Below, piece by piece: positions 28,229 through 36,149 of a DNA stretch of 64,000 nt. How positions within the stretch are numbered: position 1 is the first letter of the stretch; every line of letters begins with the position of its first letter. Under the pieces are notes generated by a model, which worked only from the letters and a program-made list of their open reading frames with translations, did no database searches and was not told where the DNA came from. The position numbers and the translations under genes were made by a program. Source of the DNA: Gloeocapsopsis sp. IPPAS B-1203 (lineage in GTDB: Bacteria > Cyanobacteriota > Cyanobacteriia > Cyanobacteriales > Chroococcidiopsidaceae); assembly GCF_002749975.1 (NCBI RefSeq), contig NZ_PEIG01000002.1:372001-436000 (forward strand), written 5' to 3'.

Positions 28229-28400
28229 ATAGCAATAGTCAATATAATTAAGAAGTTATAGAGGCTCAGAATCATTGTCTTGTAAAGTTTGCGCTCGTCG
28301 GAAAGCCAGTTCCTACAACGGGGGACACCTCCGCACACAACTTTCCGCTGCTCCAACTTACTTTTAACCCTGATCTCTGACCTCTGACGTCTGCTATAGT
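28229..28400. repeat. MITE-like dispersed repeat, copy 2
   Basis: The same ordered blocks as at 3478-3593: TATAGCAATAGTCAATATA, then TTATAGAGGCTCAGAATCA, CTTTTAACCCTGA and CTCTGACGTCTGCTATAG. The ends are inverted (TATAGCA and TGCTATA). This copy carries about 60 extra bp in the middle (GCGCTCGTCGGAAAGCC to CTTTCCGCTGCTCC, itself partly inverted). It lies just upstream of the DUF2231 gene. Confidence 0.55.
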
Positions 28401-28423
28401 TTGTTCCTTAAGCAGGAGAACAC

Positions 28424-28966
28424 ATGGAGACACAGCAAACAAGGGGAACACCATATCCCAATATTCCACCAGTTATAGAAAGTGACGATCGCGAATATCG
28501 CGATCCTGGCGTACCTAGTACAGTTGCGATCGCCGGACATCCACTACATCCGCTCAGCGTTATTTTTCCAATAGCATCTTTAGCATTAGCTTTAGTCACT
28601 GATGCTGTTTACTGGTTCACGCGCGATCCATTTTGGGCTAGAGGTTCATTTTGGCTGATTGTGGCAGGTTTAGTAACTGGGCTAATTGCTGCAATTATTG
28701 GTATGAGTGATTTTTTACAGATTGAGCGCGTCCGCAAACGTAGCGCTGGTTGGGCACATATGGTTATCAACGTGTCTTTACTCGTTTTGACGGCAATCAA
28801 TTTATACATTCGTTTGGGAAACTATGAAGCAGCAGTACTGCCTTGGGGATTAGTTATTTCTACCATCGTTGGTACTCTCACAAGTGTTTCTGGATGGTTT
28901 GGTGCTGAATTATCCTACCGTCATAAAATCGGTGTAGTAGGACCAGGAAGCCGTCTTCAGCCGTAG
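28424..28966 (+). CDS. DUF2231 membrane protein
   Basis: The protein is 180 aa. After a 40-residue hydrophilic N-terminus come AGHPLHPLSVIFPIASLALALVTDAVYW, the family-defining HPLHP motif at the start of the first membrane helix, and three more helices (GSFWLIVAGLVTGLIAAIIG; MVINVSLLVLTAINLYI; LPWGLVISTIVGTLTSVSGW) ending in GAELSYRHKIGV. DUF2231 proteins are four-helix membrane proteins that may bind heme through conserved histidines; function uncertain. A terminator follows. Confidence 0.85.
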   Translation: METQQTRGTPYPNIPPVIESDDREYRDPGVPSTVAIAGHPLHPLSVIFPIASLALALVTDAVYWFTRDPFWARGSFWLIVAGLVTGLIAAIIGMSDFLQIERVRKRSAGWAHMVINVSLLVLTAINLYIRLGNYEAAVLPWGLVISTIVGTLTSVSGWFGAELSYRHKIGVVGPGSRLQP

Positions 28967-28991
28967 TCAATGAGACAATTAGCTTCTTACA

Positions 28992-29022
28992 AAGGGTAAG
29001 TTATTGCTTACCCTTATTTTTT
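28992..29022 (+). terminator. Terminator of the DUF2231 gene
   Basis: Perfect 9-bp stem AAGGGTAAG / CTTACCCTT with a TTATTG loop, followed by ATTTTTTAT. Confidence 0.85.
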
Positions 29023-29065
29023 ATATATTTATGACTGTAAAACCAAATTTAGGTATATAAAAATC

Positions 29066-29299
29066 ATGAGAAAAAAGATTAAAGTTAAGCCTAATTCTAA
29101 ATTTCAAAGTATTAATGAACAAAATGAACAAGCAAATGGTGATCTCTTAGTTCATCTAAAATCACTCCAGTTGAAGGAAAAGCAAATGCAGAATTAATTA
29201 AAATATTTTCAGAGAATTTTAAAACACCCAAGACTAATATCAAAATTAAATCTAGCATTGCATCACGGCAAAAAAATAGTAGAAATTGTTGCACATTAA
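29066..29299 (+). pseudogene. DUF167/YggU-family pseudogene (two frameshifts)
   Basis: From the ATG at 29066 the frame gives MRKKIKVKPNSKFQSI and GDLLVHLKS, then shifts. In the next frame it continues TPVEGKANAELIKIFSENF and IKIKSSIASRQK, and after a second shift at the seven-A run at about 29274-29280 ends KIVEIVAH and a stop at 29297. Together these make the whole DUF167 (YggU) pattern, including the VEGKANAEL core. Each break needs one extra base to restore the frame. Either a young pseudogene or a sequence error. Confidence 0.65.
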
Positions 29300-29576
29300 A
29301 TACTCATTATTCTTTCAAAATAAAATATTTTAGTTATACAGTAAACATTTTAATTTGACATTCATTTGATAAAAAGTAAAATACGTAAAATCACTGATGA
29401 TTGTCTAATTTAGAAAAAAAAGCAATTAAAAATTCGTAATTTTAGCGATGCCTGAAAGCTTAATCATATTTAAATTTTAATTAAAAGTTGTTGAGAAACT
29501 AGCATTTCAACGTCTTCATTATTTTTTTATTAAGAGAAAGCAAAACGTCTAATATTCATAGTGGAGTAGTTACTCA
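29300..29576. promoter_or_regulatory. AT-rich region upstream of the PAP-type operon
   Basis: Very AT-rich, non-coding, about 280 bp. It should contain the operon promoter. No specific operator could be identified by eye. Confidence 0.35.
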
Positions 29577-30296
29577 ATGATTGTTACAGCAGATAGTGGA
29601 CTTATTAGTAATAGCAAACTAGTCAAGAAGATAATTCATCCTCTTAAGCAGAAATATGCTGAAAGGCATGCTCATTACAGGTTTGAAGACTTTTTCCATT
29701 TTCAAACCGATGCGGGAGTTGTAACTGACTGGAATGATGGGCGCAATCTTTTTGCTAGTGAAGATTTCATTATCGGTTTAATTGAAGGCTTAGAAGAAGA
29801 AATTGGCAGTGCGTCTACTGTTGTGATGTACAACATTGGCTATGAATGGGGTAATCAAGACGCACAGTTTTTCCAAAATTGGTTTGAAAAAGAATATCAG
29901 AAAAAGATTCTCGAAGCTAACTCTATGTTTATGCTAGAGGCTTGGTGGTGGCCTTTTACTACCCAGGGTTGGGGTAACTGGGAAGTAGACATGAGCGAGC
30001 ATAAAAATGGGTTTATGTTTGTGAATATTTTTGATTCTGCAGTTGCACGCACATTAGGCGATGTTGGAAAACCTGTATGCCATATTTATGCTGGTTTATT
30101 TGCTGGTTTCTTCAGTCATGTTGTAAACAAATCTCTTAGTTGTATTGAAATTCAGTGCTATTCAATGGGAGAAACTTATTGCAAATTCCTGTTAGGTACG
30201 AAAGATCGAATTGATGCTGCAACTTTTTGGCAAAATGAGGGGGCGACAGCAAGAGACATTGAGAAGCGATTGCAGCATGGAGAGCTTCTGAGATGA
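29577..30296 (+). CDS. V4R-domain protein, slr0144-like (PAP operon)
   Basis: The 239 aa begin with about 40 variable residues, then HYRFEDFFHFQTDAG and a V4R (4-vinyl-reductase-type) domain ending in the cysteine signature CIEIQCYSMGETYCKFLLG. V4R domains bind small hydrophobic molecules and occur in BchJ-type tetrapyrrole proteins. It heads a nine-to-ten gene run in the order known from Synechocystis slr0144-slr0152, whose loss impairs photosystem II assembly. Its stop overlaps the next start by 4 bp (ATGA), indicating coupled translation. Confidence 0.82.
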   Translation: MIVTADSGLISNSKLVKKIIHPLKQKYAERHAHYRFEDFFHFQTDAGVVTDWNDGRNLFASEDFIIGLIEGLEEEIGSASTVVMYNIGYEWGNQDAQFFQNWFEKEYQKKILEANSMFMLEAWWWPFTTQGWGNWEVDMSEHKNGFMFVNIFDSAVARTLGDVGKPVCHIYAGLFAGFFSHVVNKSLSCIEIQCYSMGETYCKFLLGTKDRIDAATFWQNEGATARDIEKRLQHGELLR

Positions 30297-30742
30297 GAAA
30301 ACAAAATTCCCAATTATATTTATCAGTACTAGACTTTTTTAAATCTAACTACTGGGAAGCTCAACATTTAGCAAGCGATACAGAGCAAGACTATAGCCAC
30401 TTTCTACAATCTTCTTGGCAGCATTTATCGGTAGAGAAGTTTCTAGTTTCAGGAAATTGGGATGGGCAAACAGTTGCGCAATCACTGACGCAGGTAAAGA
30501 AACATTGGCAATATTTATCAGTAGATAGTTTCTTTAGCTCGTGTAATTGGGAAGGTCAACGCATAGAACAAAACTGGTTAGATGAACCAAGTTTGTGGTT
30601 TACCCAGATCAGCAATTTTGTGAAATTTATATCATGGGAAGGAAAAACAGAAATCGGTGCATTACCAAAAGAATGGTTAGATTCAAAGCCGATGTCTGTA
30701 TTTGAAGTAGCACCCGCATTGAAATTAACTGAATTATTTTAG
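30293..30742 (+). CDS. slr0145-like repeat protein (PAP operon)
   Basis: The 149 aa contain four copies of a short motif of the form LSVxxFFxxxNWxGQ: about residues 9-24 (YLSVLDFFKSNYWEAQ), 44-59 (HLSVEKFLVSGNWDGQ), 74-89 (YLSVDSFFSSCNWEGQ) and a decayed one at 106-118 (ISNFVKFISWEGK). Spacing is about 30-35 residues. No membrane segment or signal is present. I know of no function for the motif; by position it corresponds to slr0145. Confidence 0.7.
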   Translation: MRKQNSQLYLSVLDFFKSNYWEAQHLASDTEQDYSHFLQSSWQHLSVEKFLVSGNWDGQTVAQSLTQVKKHWQYLSVDSFFSSCNWEGQRIEQNWLDEPSLWFTQISNFVKFISWEGKTEIGALPKEWLDSKPMSVFEVAPALKLTELF

Positions 30743-30757
30743 AAAAGCATAATAGTT

Positions 30758-31240
30758 ATGTATTTAGAAATTCAAAACTTAATTTATCAGGCTGAAGCAC
30801 AATATCTACCTTCTCAAGAAACAGCAAAATTCAAAAAATATACATTGTCACTAAAATTACGATTAGCAGTTTATGAATTATTTCGCGATCGCGAAATAAT
30901 TATTTTTCAAGAAATTGCCGATAAAATATCTACTGATTTTCCTCAAGAGACGCGAGCAAACCTAGAACGCGTGCTTAAAGATTGGTTATTAATTGTCCGC
31001 TATTGTGCTATGGCAATGCTGTTGAACGATACAACGTTTCTACGACATAGACTTTTAGAATGGCTGACAGATTTAGTACAAGTTCAGCAGCGAAGAACCA
31101 TTGATCGAAAGATTTACGAATTATTGCAAATTCAACTGCAACAACTGTTCACAAGTGAACAAATGGCATTAATAGCACCTTTTTTAGAGCAAGCAAATCA
31201 TACATTTTCGCAAGATAACTTAGCTCACTTAGCAGGATAA
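30758..31240 (+). CDS. Phycobilisome-like globin protein, slr0146-like (PAP operon)
   Basis: The 160 aa are all helical. The segment RANLERVLKDWLLIVRYCAMAMLLND followed by RHRLLEWL resembles helices of phycobiliproteins (CLRDMDYYLRLVTY and GD). The bilin-binding cysteine expected near residue 68-70 is missing (Asn/Leu there). It is therefore probably a chromophore-free member of the phycobilisome globin fold. It lies 15 bp after the previous gene. The fold call is by motif resemblance, so moderate. Confidence 0.6.
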   Translation: MYLEIQNLIYQAEAQYLPSQETAKFKKYTLSLKLRLAVYELFRDREIIIFQEIADKISTDFPQETRANLERVLKDWLLIVRYCAMAMLLNDTTFLRHRLLEWLTDLVQVQQRRTIDRKIYELLQIQLQQLFTSEQMALIAPFLEQANHTFSQDNLAHLAG

Positions 31241-31270
31241 ATTACTAACAACTACAGTAAGAGATGAACA

Positions 31271-31924
31271 ATGATTAGTGTTGCAGATTTAGTTAAAGAT
31301 AAATATTTACCTGGCAACTATTTTGCTTCGGATGCATACATCAAAGGTGATTTTGAATCAGGTTTAATTGAAAATCGTCGAGGCGATCGCCTACTTGCTT
31401 TACCAGAAACTTTCCTAAAAGGAATTTACATAAGTTTAGAAAAAGAAATTGGTCAAGCTAGTGGTATTGTACTTGCTAACTGTGGTCGTTGGTGGGGTAA
31501 GAACTTTTACGCCCGATTTGTTCAAGAAATCAGTGACTACTACGGTAAAACATTAGCTGAAATGGAAATGGTAGAGTTTCTTCAGTGTTTAAAGCAATGC
31601 TGGAAAACTCACGGTTGGGGAACATTTGATTTAGATATTAGTTATTACCAACAAGGATTTCTTGTCGTAAAAACTACCAATTCTCCTTTTGCTGCTGTTG
31701 CACCTAAAAGTCATCAACCAGCCTGTTTTTTGGAAACAGGTATCCTAAGAGCTTTTTTTAGTCAGCTAACAGGGCGCGATCTCGACTGCGTGCAAACCAC
31801 TTGTGAATCTTTAGGCTCTGATTGCAACTATTTTGTCTTAGGTTTAGCCCATCGTCTTAAACCTGTAACTACCTGGCTAGAACAAGACCATGCAACCATT
31901 ATGCAGCAGCTATGTAATAGCTAA
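31271..31924 (+). CDS. V4R-domain protein, slr0147-like (PAP operon)
   Basis: The 217 aa are a second V4R-type protein, paralogous to the first gene of the operon: FESGLIENRRGDRLLALPETF, SGIVLANCGRWWGKNFY, CWKTHGWGTFDLDISYYQQGF and the C-terminal signature CVQTTCESLGSDCNYFVLG with three cysteines before the final strand. The first V4R protein has matching TTQGWGNWEVDMSEHKNGF. The two may form a heterodimer or act on related hydrophobic ligands, possibly pigments or quinones (inference). Confidence 0.82.
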   Translation: MISVADLVKDKYLPGNYFASDAYIKGDFESGLIENRRGDRLLALPETFLKGIYISLEKEIGQASGIVLANCGRWWGKNFYARFVQEISDYYGKTLAEMEMVEFLQCLKQCWKTHGWGTFDLDISYYQQGFLVVKTTNSPFAAVAPKSHQPACFLETGILRAFFSQLTGRDLDCVQTTCESLGSDCNYFVLGLAHRLKPVTTWLEQDHATIMQQLCNS

Positions 31925-31968
31925 CAAGTTCGCGTTTTAGTTACTTGAATGAAGAGTAAGAATCTGAC

Positions 31969-32451
31969 ATGGCAAAGACGATCAAGCTAGAATCCATTAA
32001 TCAAGAAACATCAGTGCAAACAAATGCCAACATTTTATCTGCGTTGTTGGCAAATGAACTTGATGTCTTACCAGAATGTGGTGGGCGGGGAATGTGTGCT
32101 ACTTGCCATGTTTTCATTAAAAAAGGTATGGAAAGCCTTTCACCACTCAGCCGCCGTGAAAAGCGCACGTTGGAAGTTATTACCCAGGTGCAACCAAATT
32201 CTCGTCTTGCTTGCCAAGCTTTAGTTGTGGGTGAGGGCGTTGTTGTAGAAATGCCCTCTGGAACATATGTTAATGCAATTGAGGATATTGAAGCATTAAT
32301 TGGTCGTCGTGCCGAGAAGGACATTTTACATCCTCTCAATGGCAAGGTTTTAGTTGAAACTGGTAAATTGATTACTCGTTCAATGATTACTCAGTTGCAA
32401 GATAGTTACACCACAGCAGAGGAATATTTAACGCAAACTCGTGAAGCCTAA
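31969..32451 (+). CDS. 2Fe-2S ferredoxin with C-terminal extension, slr0148-like
   Basis: A plant/adrenodoxin-type ferredoxin domain occupies residues 1-90. The cluster ligands are Cys37, Cys43 and Cys46 (ECGGRGMCATC) and Cys82 (RLACQ). About 60 extra residues follow (EDIEALIGRRAEKDILHPLN to TTAEEYLTQTREA), forming helices of unknown role. The C-x5-C-x2-C spacing differs from the C-x4-C-x2-C of photosynthetic ferredoxin, suggesting a dedicated partner within the operon and not general electron transfer (inference). Confidence 0.85.
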   Translation: MAKTIKLESINQETSVQTNANILSALLANELDVLPECGGRGMCATCHVFIKKGMESLSPLSRREKRTLEVITQVQPNSRLACQALVVGEGVVVEMPSGTYVNAIEDIEALIGRRAEKDILHPLNGKVLVETGKLITRSMITQLQDSYTTAEEYLTQTREA

Positions 32452-32531
32452 CTCGCTTCAGGTGCACATTTGTATTTCTCATCAGGTGAAATTGAACAAA
32501 ATATAAAGAATTATTGAGGAAAATAAAATCA

Positions 32532-32999
32532 ATGTTGACACAACTATCTCGTTTAAGTGTAGAGGCAGATGGGCGATATGCGACTGCCGAAGAATTGCAA
32601 TTTATTAACAACTATTTTCAGACTTTTGATTGGCGGTTGAGTGCATACGAAAAAATTACTAAGGCAGAAGCAGAAATTCTTGCTCGCACAGAAGCAAAAA
32701 TGCGCGATATTGATCCAAGTTTATTTCAAAATGCTTCTGGAGATTTTACTCCAACATGGAGAAAAGATATTATTCAACTCCTAACATTTGCCACAGCTAC
32801 TTTGTTAGTTGACGATCAAGAAAGACTCAGAGAAGGTATGCTAATTTGGCACGCTACGATCGCAAAGTCTTATAAATTTGAGCGCACTTGTAAGATAACT
32901 TTTGAAGTTATGCCAGAGGTAGTTAAAGAATTCTTAACTTCAGAAGAAGCTGCACTATTTAACCCAATTTTAACACTCAATCAAATCGTACTAGGATAA
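32532..32999 (+). CDS. Phycobilisome-like globin protein, slr0149-like (PAP operon)
   Basis: The 155 aa resemble an allophycocyanin subunit in outline: LSVEADGRYATAEELQFINNYF parallels the ADAEARYLSPGELDRIKSF helices, followed by RRL-like helices and TWRKDIIQLLTFATATLLVDD in place of CLRDMDYYLRLVTYxLVAGD. The bilin cysteine (C84 type) is replaced by Trp76 while the following Asp is kept. It is therefore a likely chromophore-less phycobiliprotein homologue. The ATG at 32532 follows a GAGG; a TTG at 32514 is less likely. Confidence 0.72.
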   Translation: MLTQLSRLSVEADGRYATAEELQFINNYFQTFDWRLSAYEKITKAEAEILARTEAKMRDIDPSLFQNASGDFTPTWRKDIIQLLTFATATLLVDDQERLREGMLIWHATIAKSYKFERTCKITFEVMPEVVKEFLTSEEAALFNPILTLNQIVLG

Positions 33000-33053
33000 G
33001 AAATTTAGTCATCGCGATACTAACACTTTTAGCAGTTTAGTTAAAAAGGTATT

Positions 33054-33955
33054 ATGCAAAAACAAGTATTGTTGAATAAAAACTATCATTGGTTGGAAAC
33101 TGTTGAAGGTTTTGCGGTAATTGGTTCAGTTGGTGGGGCGATCGCATCAGCTATTTCGCAACAAGCGATCTTTGCTTCGCTTCCCTTATCAGCAGCTGTC
33201 TTACTCAATTTGGTAAATCGTAGACTTTTAATAACTTCAATTCAGCATCAACAAGCTGCAATTGCTGAAGTATTAGAACATAGTGCAATTCCCCAAGAAA
33301 GATTTACTTCTATCTCTAGCCAAGTTGCACAACTACAGCAAGCAAATGCTAACTTCAGTCGCAGTCATACTGAAAATAATACAACAGTTGATCAACTCAA
33401 GCAAAAAATATCAACATTGAAAATAAGATTGAACAACTAACTTATCAAATTGCAGAGTTACAAAAGAACAGTAGTAATTCTAGTCAACCTTCAGAACAAA
33501 CACGCCAGAAAGCGCCTGAAGATATTCAAAAGTTGTTAAATGAACAGGCAAAACTTGCCAAGATTGTAAATTCTTTACAAGAAATCGACCGTTGTAATCA
33601 AACGATTCAACTCGATCCTAGTTCGGCTATAGCCTACTATAATCGCGCACAGACTTACGAACGGTTAGGAGAGAAAGCAGCAGCGATCGCCGACTATAAT
33701 CAAGCTATTCGCCTAAATACTAACTATACAGAAGCTTACTACAATAGAGGACTTGCTTATGTAGACTTAGGACATAAAAAGCAAGCACTTCAAGATTTTC
33801 GCGCAGCTGCAAAACTATTTTTTGCCAAAGGTGATATTGAAAACTACCAAACAGCCAAATCTCTTTGTCAAGAAATACATCAATTAAAAACACTAAACAA
33901 TGACAACAATAGTAGTCCAATAGTAGAAAATATGTTTTCTGCAACGGTAAATTAA
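33054..33955 (+). pseudogene. slr0151-like coiled-coil/TPR protein split by a frameshift
   Basis: The first frame (33054-33440) has a hydrophobic segment (GFAVIGSVGGAIASAISQQ to SAAVLLNLV) and a coiled coil ending VDQLKQKISTL. The second frame, open from just after 33391, continues ENKIEQLTYQIAELQKN, a linker, and two TPR repeats (SSAIAYYNRAQTYERLGEKA; YTEAYYNRGLAYVDLGHKKQ). Adding one base after the TTG at 33417-33419 joins the halves into a perfect heptad pattern. The whole matches the slr0151 layout (membrane segment, coiled coil, TPR), linked to photosystem II assembly and repair. One-base deletion, error or programmed shift cannot be separated here. Confidence 0.72.
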
Positions 33956-33964
33956 CCTGCTTTT

Positions 33965-34768
33965 ATGAGTTCCCAATATCAAATTATAGATTTGCTAGGG
34001 CAAGGGCAATTTGGACGAGTTTTTAAAGCAATTTATATACCAACTGGTAGCTTTGTTGCTCTCAAAGAATTAGAAAAAAAGCGTTTTCCCACTTACAAAT
34101 TTTTACGGGAGTTAAATTTTTTAACACAGTTACAACATCCTAACATTGTTGCTTGTCAAGCTATAGAGCATACTGAAAAAGGACGCTATTTAGTATTAGA
34201 CTATTGGGATGGTGGTAATTTACGCCATCTTATGCAGTCAAACAATGCAATTACTGTAGTTCAAAGCTTGAAGATAATTGCAGATATTCTTTCTGGTTTA
34301 GAATACGCTCATACTCACGGTATTGTTCATTGTGATATTAAGCCAGAAAACATACTACTACTTCAAAATGAAGTAGGGTGGACAGCTTGTCTTGCTGATT
34401 TTGGAATAGCGATGAGCCAAAGTAGCATAGAAATTAATTTAGGATCGCCTGCATATATGGCTCCTGAACAATTTTATGGTCAATTCTTACCTACTTCTGA
34501 TTTGTACGCAGTTGGAGTTGTACTTTACGAAATGCTATTAGGTTGTCGCCCCTTTTCTGGCTTACTTGGAGAATTAATGCCTGCACACCTAACTCAACCT
34601 GTAGAAATTCCTAATACTATTCCTTTTCTTCTGCGCTCTACTATATCAACAGCATTACAAAAGCTACCTGCGCGCCGCTTCACCTCTGCTACTGAGATGT
34701 TGAAATCAATACAAATAGCTTTAATGGTTGAACAAAGTTCAGATAACACAGATAATCAGCAAATATAA
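33965..34768 (+). CDS. spkG: SpkG-like Ser/Thr protein kinase (PAP operon)
   Basis: The 267 aa are one complete Hanks-type kinase domain with little extra. Glycine loop GQGQFG (residues 12-17), Lys34 in VALKEL, Glu49, catalytic Asp124 and Asn129 in HCDIKPEN, Asp145 of DFG and APE in YMAPEQ are all present. The Arg of HRD is Cys, so activation-loop phosphorylation may not be needed. In Synechocystis the last gene of the slr0144-slr0152 run is the kinase SpkG (slr0152), implicated in high-salt response. The start lies 9 bp after the TPR gene. Confidence 0.82.
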   Translation: MSSQYQIIDLLGQGQFGRVFKAIYIPTGSFVALKELEKKRFPTYKFLRELNFLTQLQHPNIVACQAIEHTEKGRYLVLDYWDGGNLRHLMQSNNAITVVQSLKIIADILSGLEYAHTHGIVHCDIKPENILLLQNEVGWTACLADFGIAMSQSSIEINLGSPAYMAPEQFYGQFLPTSDLYAVGVVLYEMLLGCRPFSGLLGELMPAHLTQPVEIPNTIPFLLRSTISTALQKLPARRFTSATEMLKSIQIALMVEQSSDNTDNQQI

Positions 34769-34941
34769 AACAGTAAATATTTGTTTTAAGTATTCTAAAC
34801 TTTATCCTTGAAAGATAAAAGCACCAATTTTTTAAAGTTTAGCAATAAATAAATATCTCATGAATTTTGCTAAATATGAATTTATAAATATATGTAGTTT
34901 ATTTAGCGCTTATAGTTAATTATTTACAATATAATAAAAAC

Positions 34942-35640
34942 ATGGATTTTGCTACAATAAAAATATCTTTTAATACTTGTTACTATATTCGTAAACTTCT
35001 ACTACAATGTGAAAGTGAGTTAAAAGCACTACTTAGTCAATCGGGGATATTTTTTACCTCAAAAGAGATTTTAGAGCAATTACTTGAGAGTGTTTACTTA
35101 GAAGAAGCATTACAAAATCTACTAGTAGAATTGTATCAAGAAGAAAATTTTATTAATAAAGTGGTAGAGCAATTAGAAAATCTGGTGAGACGACATCAAG
35201 CGATACTGCAAAAAGCTGATATATCTCAAGAAGATATTGATATAAAGCGAAAAATCTTTCTCTTATTAGGTTTTAAGCGAATCATAATTACAAATCAAGA
35301 GATATTTGATGCCTTAAGTCAAATTAGTCTATTTAGTAAAAATTATCTAGGAAATACATTAACAATTAATAGTTGGCAGAGCACTTGTCCTGATAATGAT
35401 TGGCTAAAAAAGATTCAAATAGAGCGTTCAGCTAAGTTTACTTGTTTCGATGAGGTTCAACAATTAAACTTAAAGCAACTACAGTTGATTCATGAATGGG
35501 TAACTGCTTTTGGTAAACGAAGTTCGGCAGTTATACGGGATTTTACTAAAATTCTGAATGAAGAAAGAATTGGTGAATTGCCTAATGGTGTATTGCTTTT
35601 GTCTATTAATTCCTATGCAGCTTGGGTAAATATGCTCTAA
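34942..35640 (+). CDS. Hypothetical helical protein downstream of the kinase
   Basis: Not recognised. The 232 aa are helical and rich in Leu, Glu and Ile, with SKEILEQLLESVYLEEALQ and IDIKRKIFLLLGFKRIIITN as the most regular parts. Three cysteines are present and no membrane helix or signal. It follows the kinase gene by 173 AT-rich bp on the same strand, so it may be a separate transcript. It has no counterpart I know in slr0144-slr0152. Confidence 0.5.
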   Translation: MDFATIKISFNTCYYIRKLLLQCESELKALLSQSGIFFTSKEILEQLLESVYLEEALQNLLVELYQEENFINKVVEQLENLVRRHQAILQKADISQEDIDIKRKIFLLLGFKRIIITNQEIFDALSQISLFSKNYLGNTLTINSWQSTCPDNDWLKKIQIERSAKFTCFDEVQQLNLKQLQLIHEWVTAFGKRSSAVIRDFTKILNEERIGELPNGVLLLSINSYAAWVNML

Positions 35641-35657
35641 AAATTATTGTGCAATGT

Positions 35658-36006
35658 GTTGTGCAATGGAAATATATTGAGGTTGATTGTAACTCGTTTT
35701 ATCCATGCTAAAATTACTAGAAATGAGGATAAATTAAATCCACCTTTGTGTCTAATATGATGGTAAGTGAATAGTTCGATATCTGCAATGGTATAGTCTT
35801 TGTCAAAAAAAGTCATGTTGTGCCAGATGCTTTTCTATGATAGTTAGTGCAGTATAATCAGGTGGGGATGTTTGAGCAAGAGTTGCTTGATATTCTTCAG
35901 CTTTACCTAAGATAGAAATCAAGAATTGAGAAGTAGTACTATACGCTTCGTGAGTGCATGGTTCAAAAAAAAGTCATCTCAGCACTTGTGCTTTAGGAAG
36001 AAGTTT
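35658..36006 (-). pseudogene. Glutathione S-transferase remnant
   Basis: Read on the minus strand and across three frameshifts the segment gives KLLPKAQVLR, LFFEPCTHEAYSTTSQFLI, LGKAEEYQATL, ALTIIEKHLAQHDFF, then DKDYTIADIELFTYHHIRHK and GGFNLSSFLVILAWIKRV. This is the whole C-terminal helical domain of a cyanobacterial GST (compare the HDFFVG, YSIADIALYAYTHVAHEGGFDL pattern). The N-terminal thioredoxin-like half with the active site is not found. A decaying gene that explains most of the otherwise empty 35641-36149 gap. Confidence 0.75.
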
Positions 36007-36149
36007 TGTTCCTTGACTATTGACTTACAATAAGGCGTACCTTGCAACTATTTCAGAAGGTAAAAAATTGTAGAACCGTAGCATAGCAGATTTAGCTTAG
36101 AGGAGCGATCGCAGAAATTTTATAATAAGTACACTACCTAGGTAAAATC

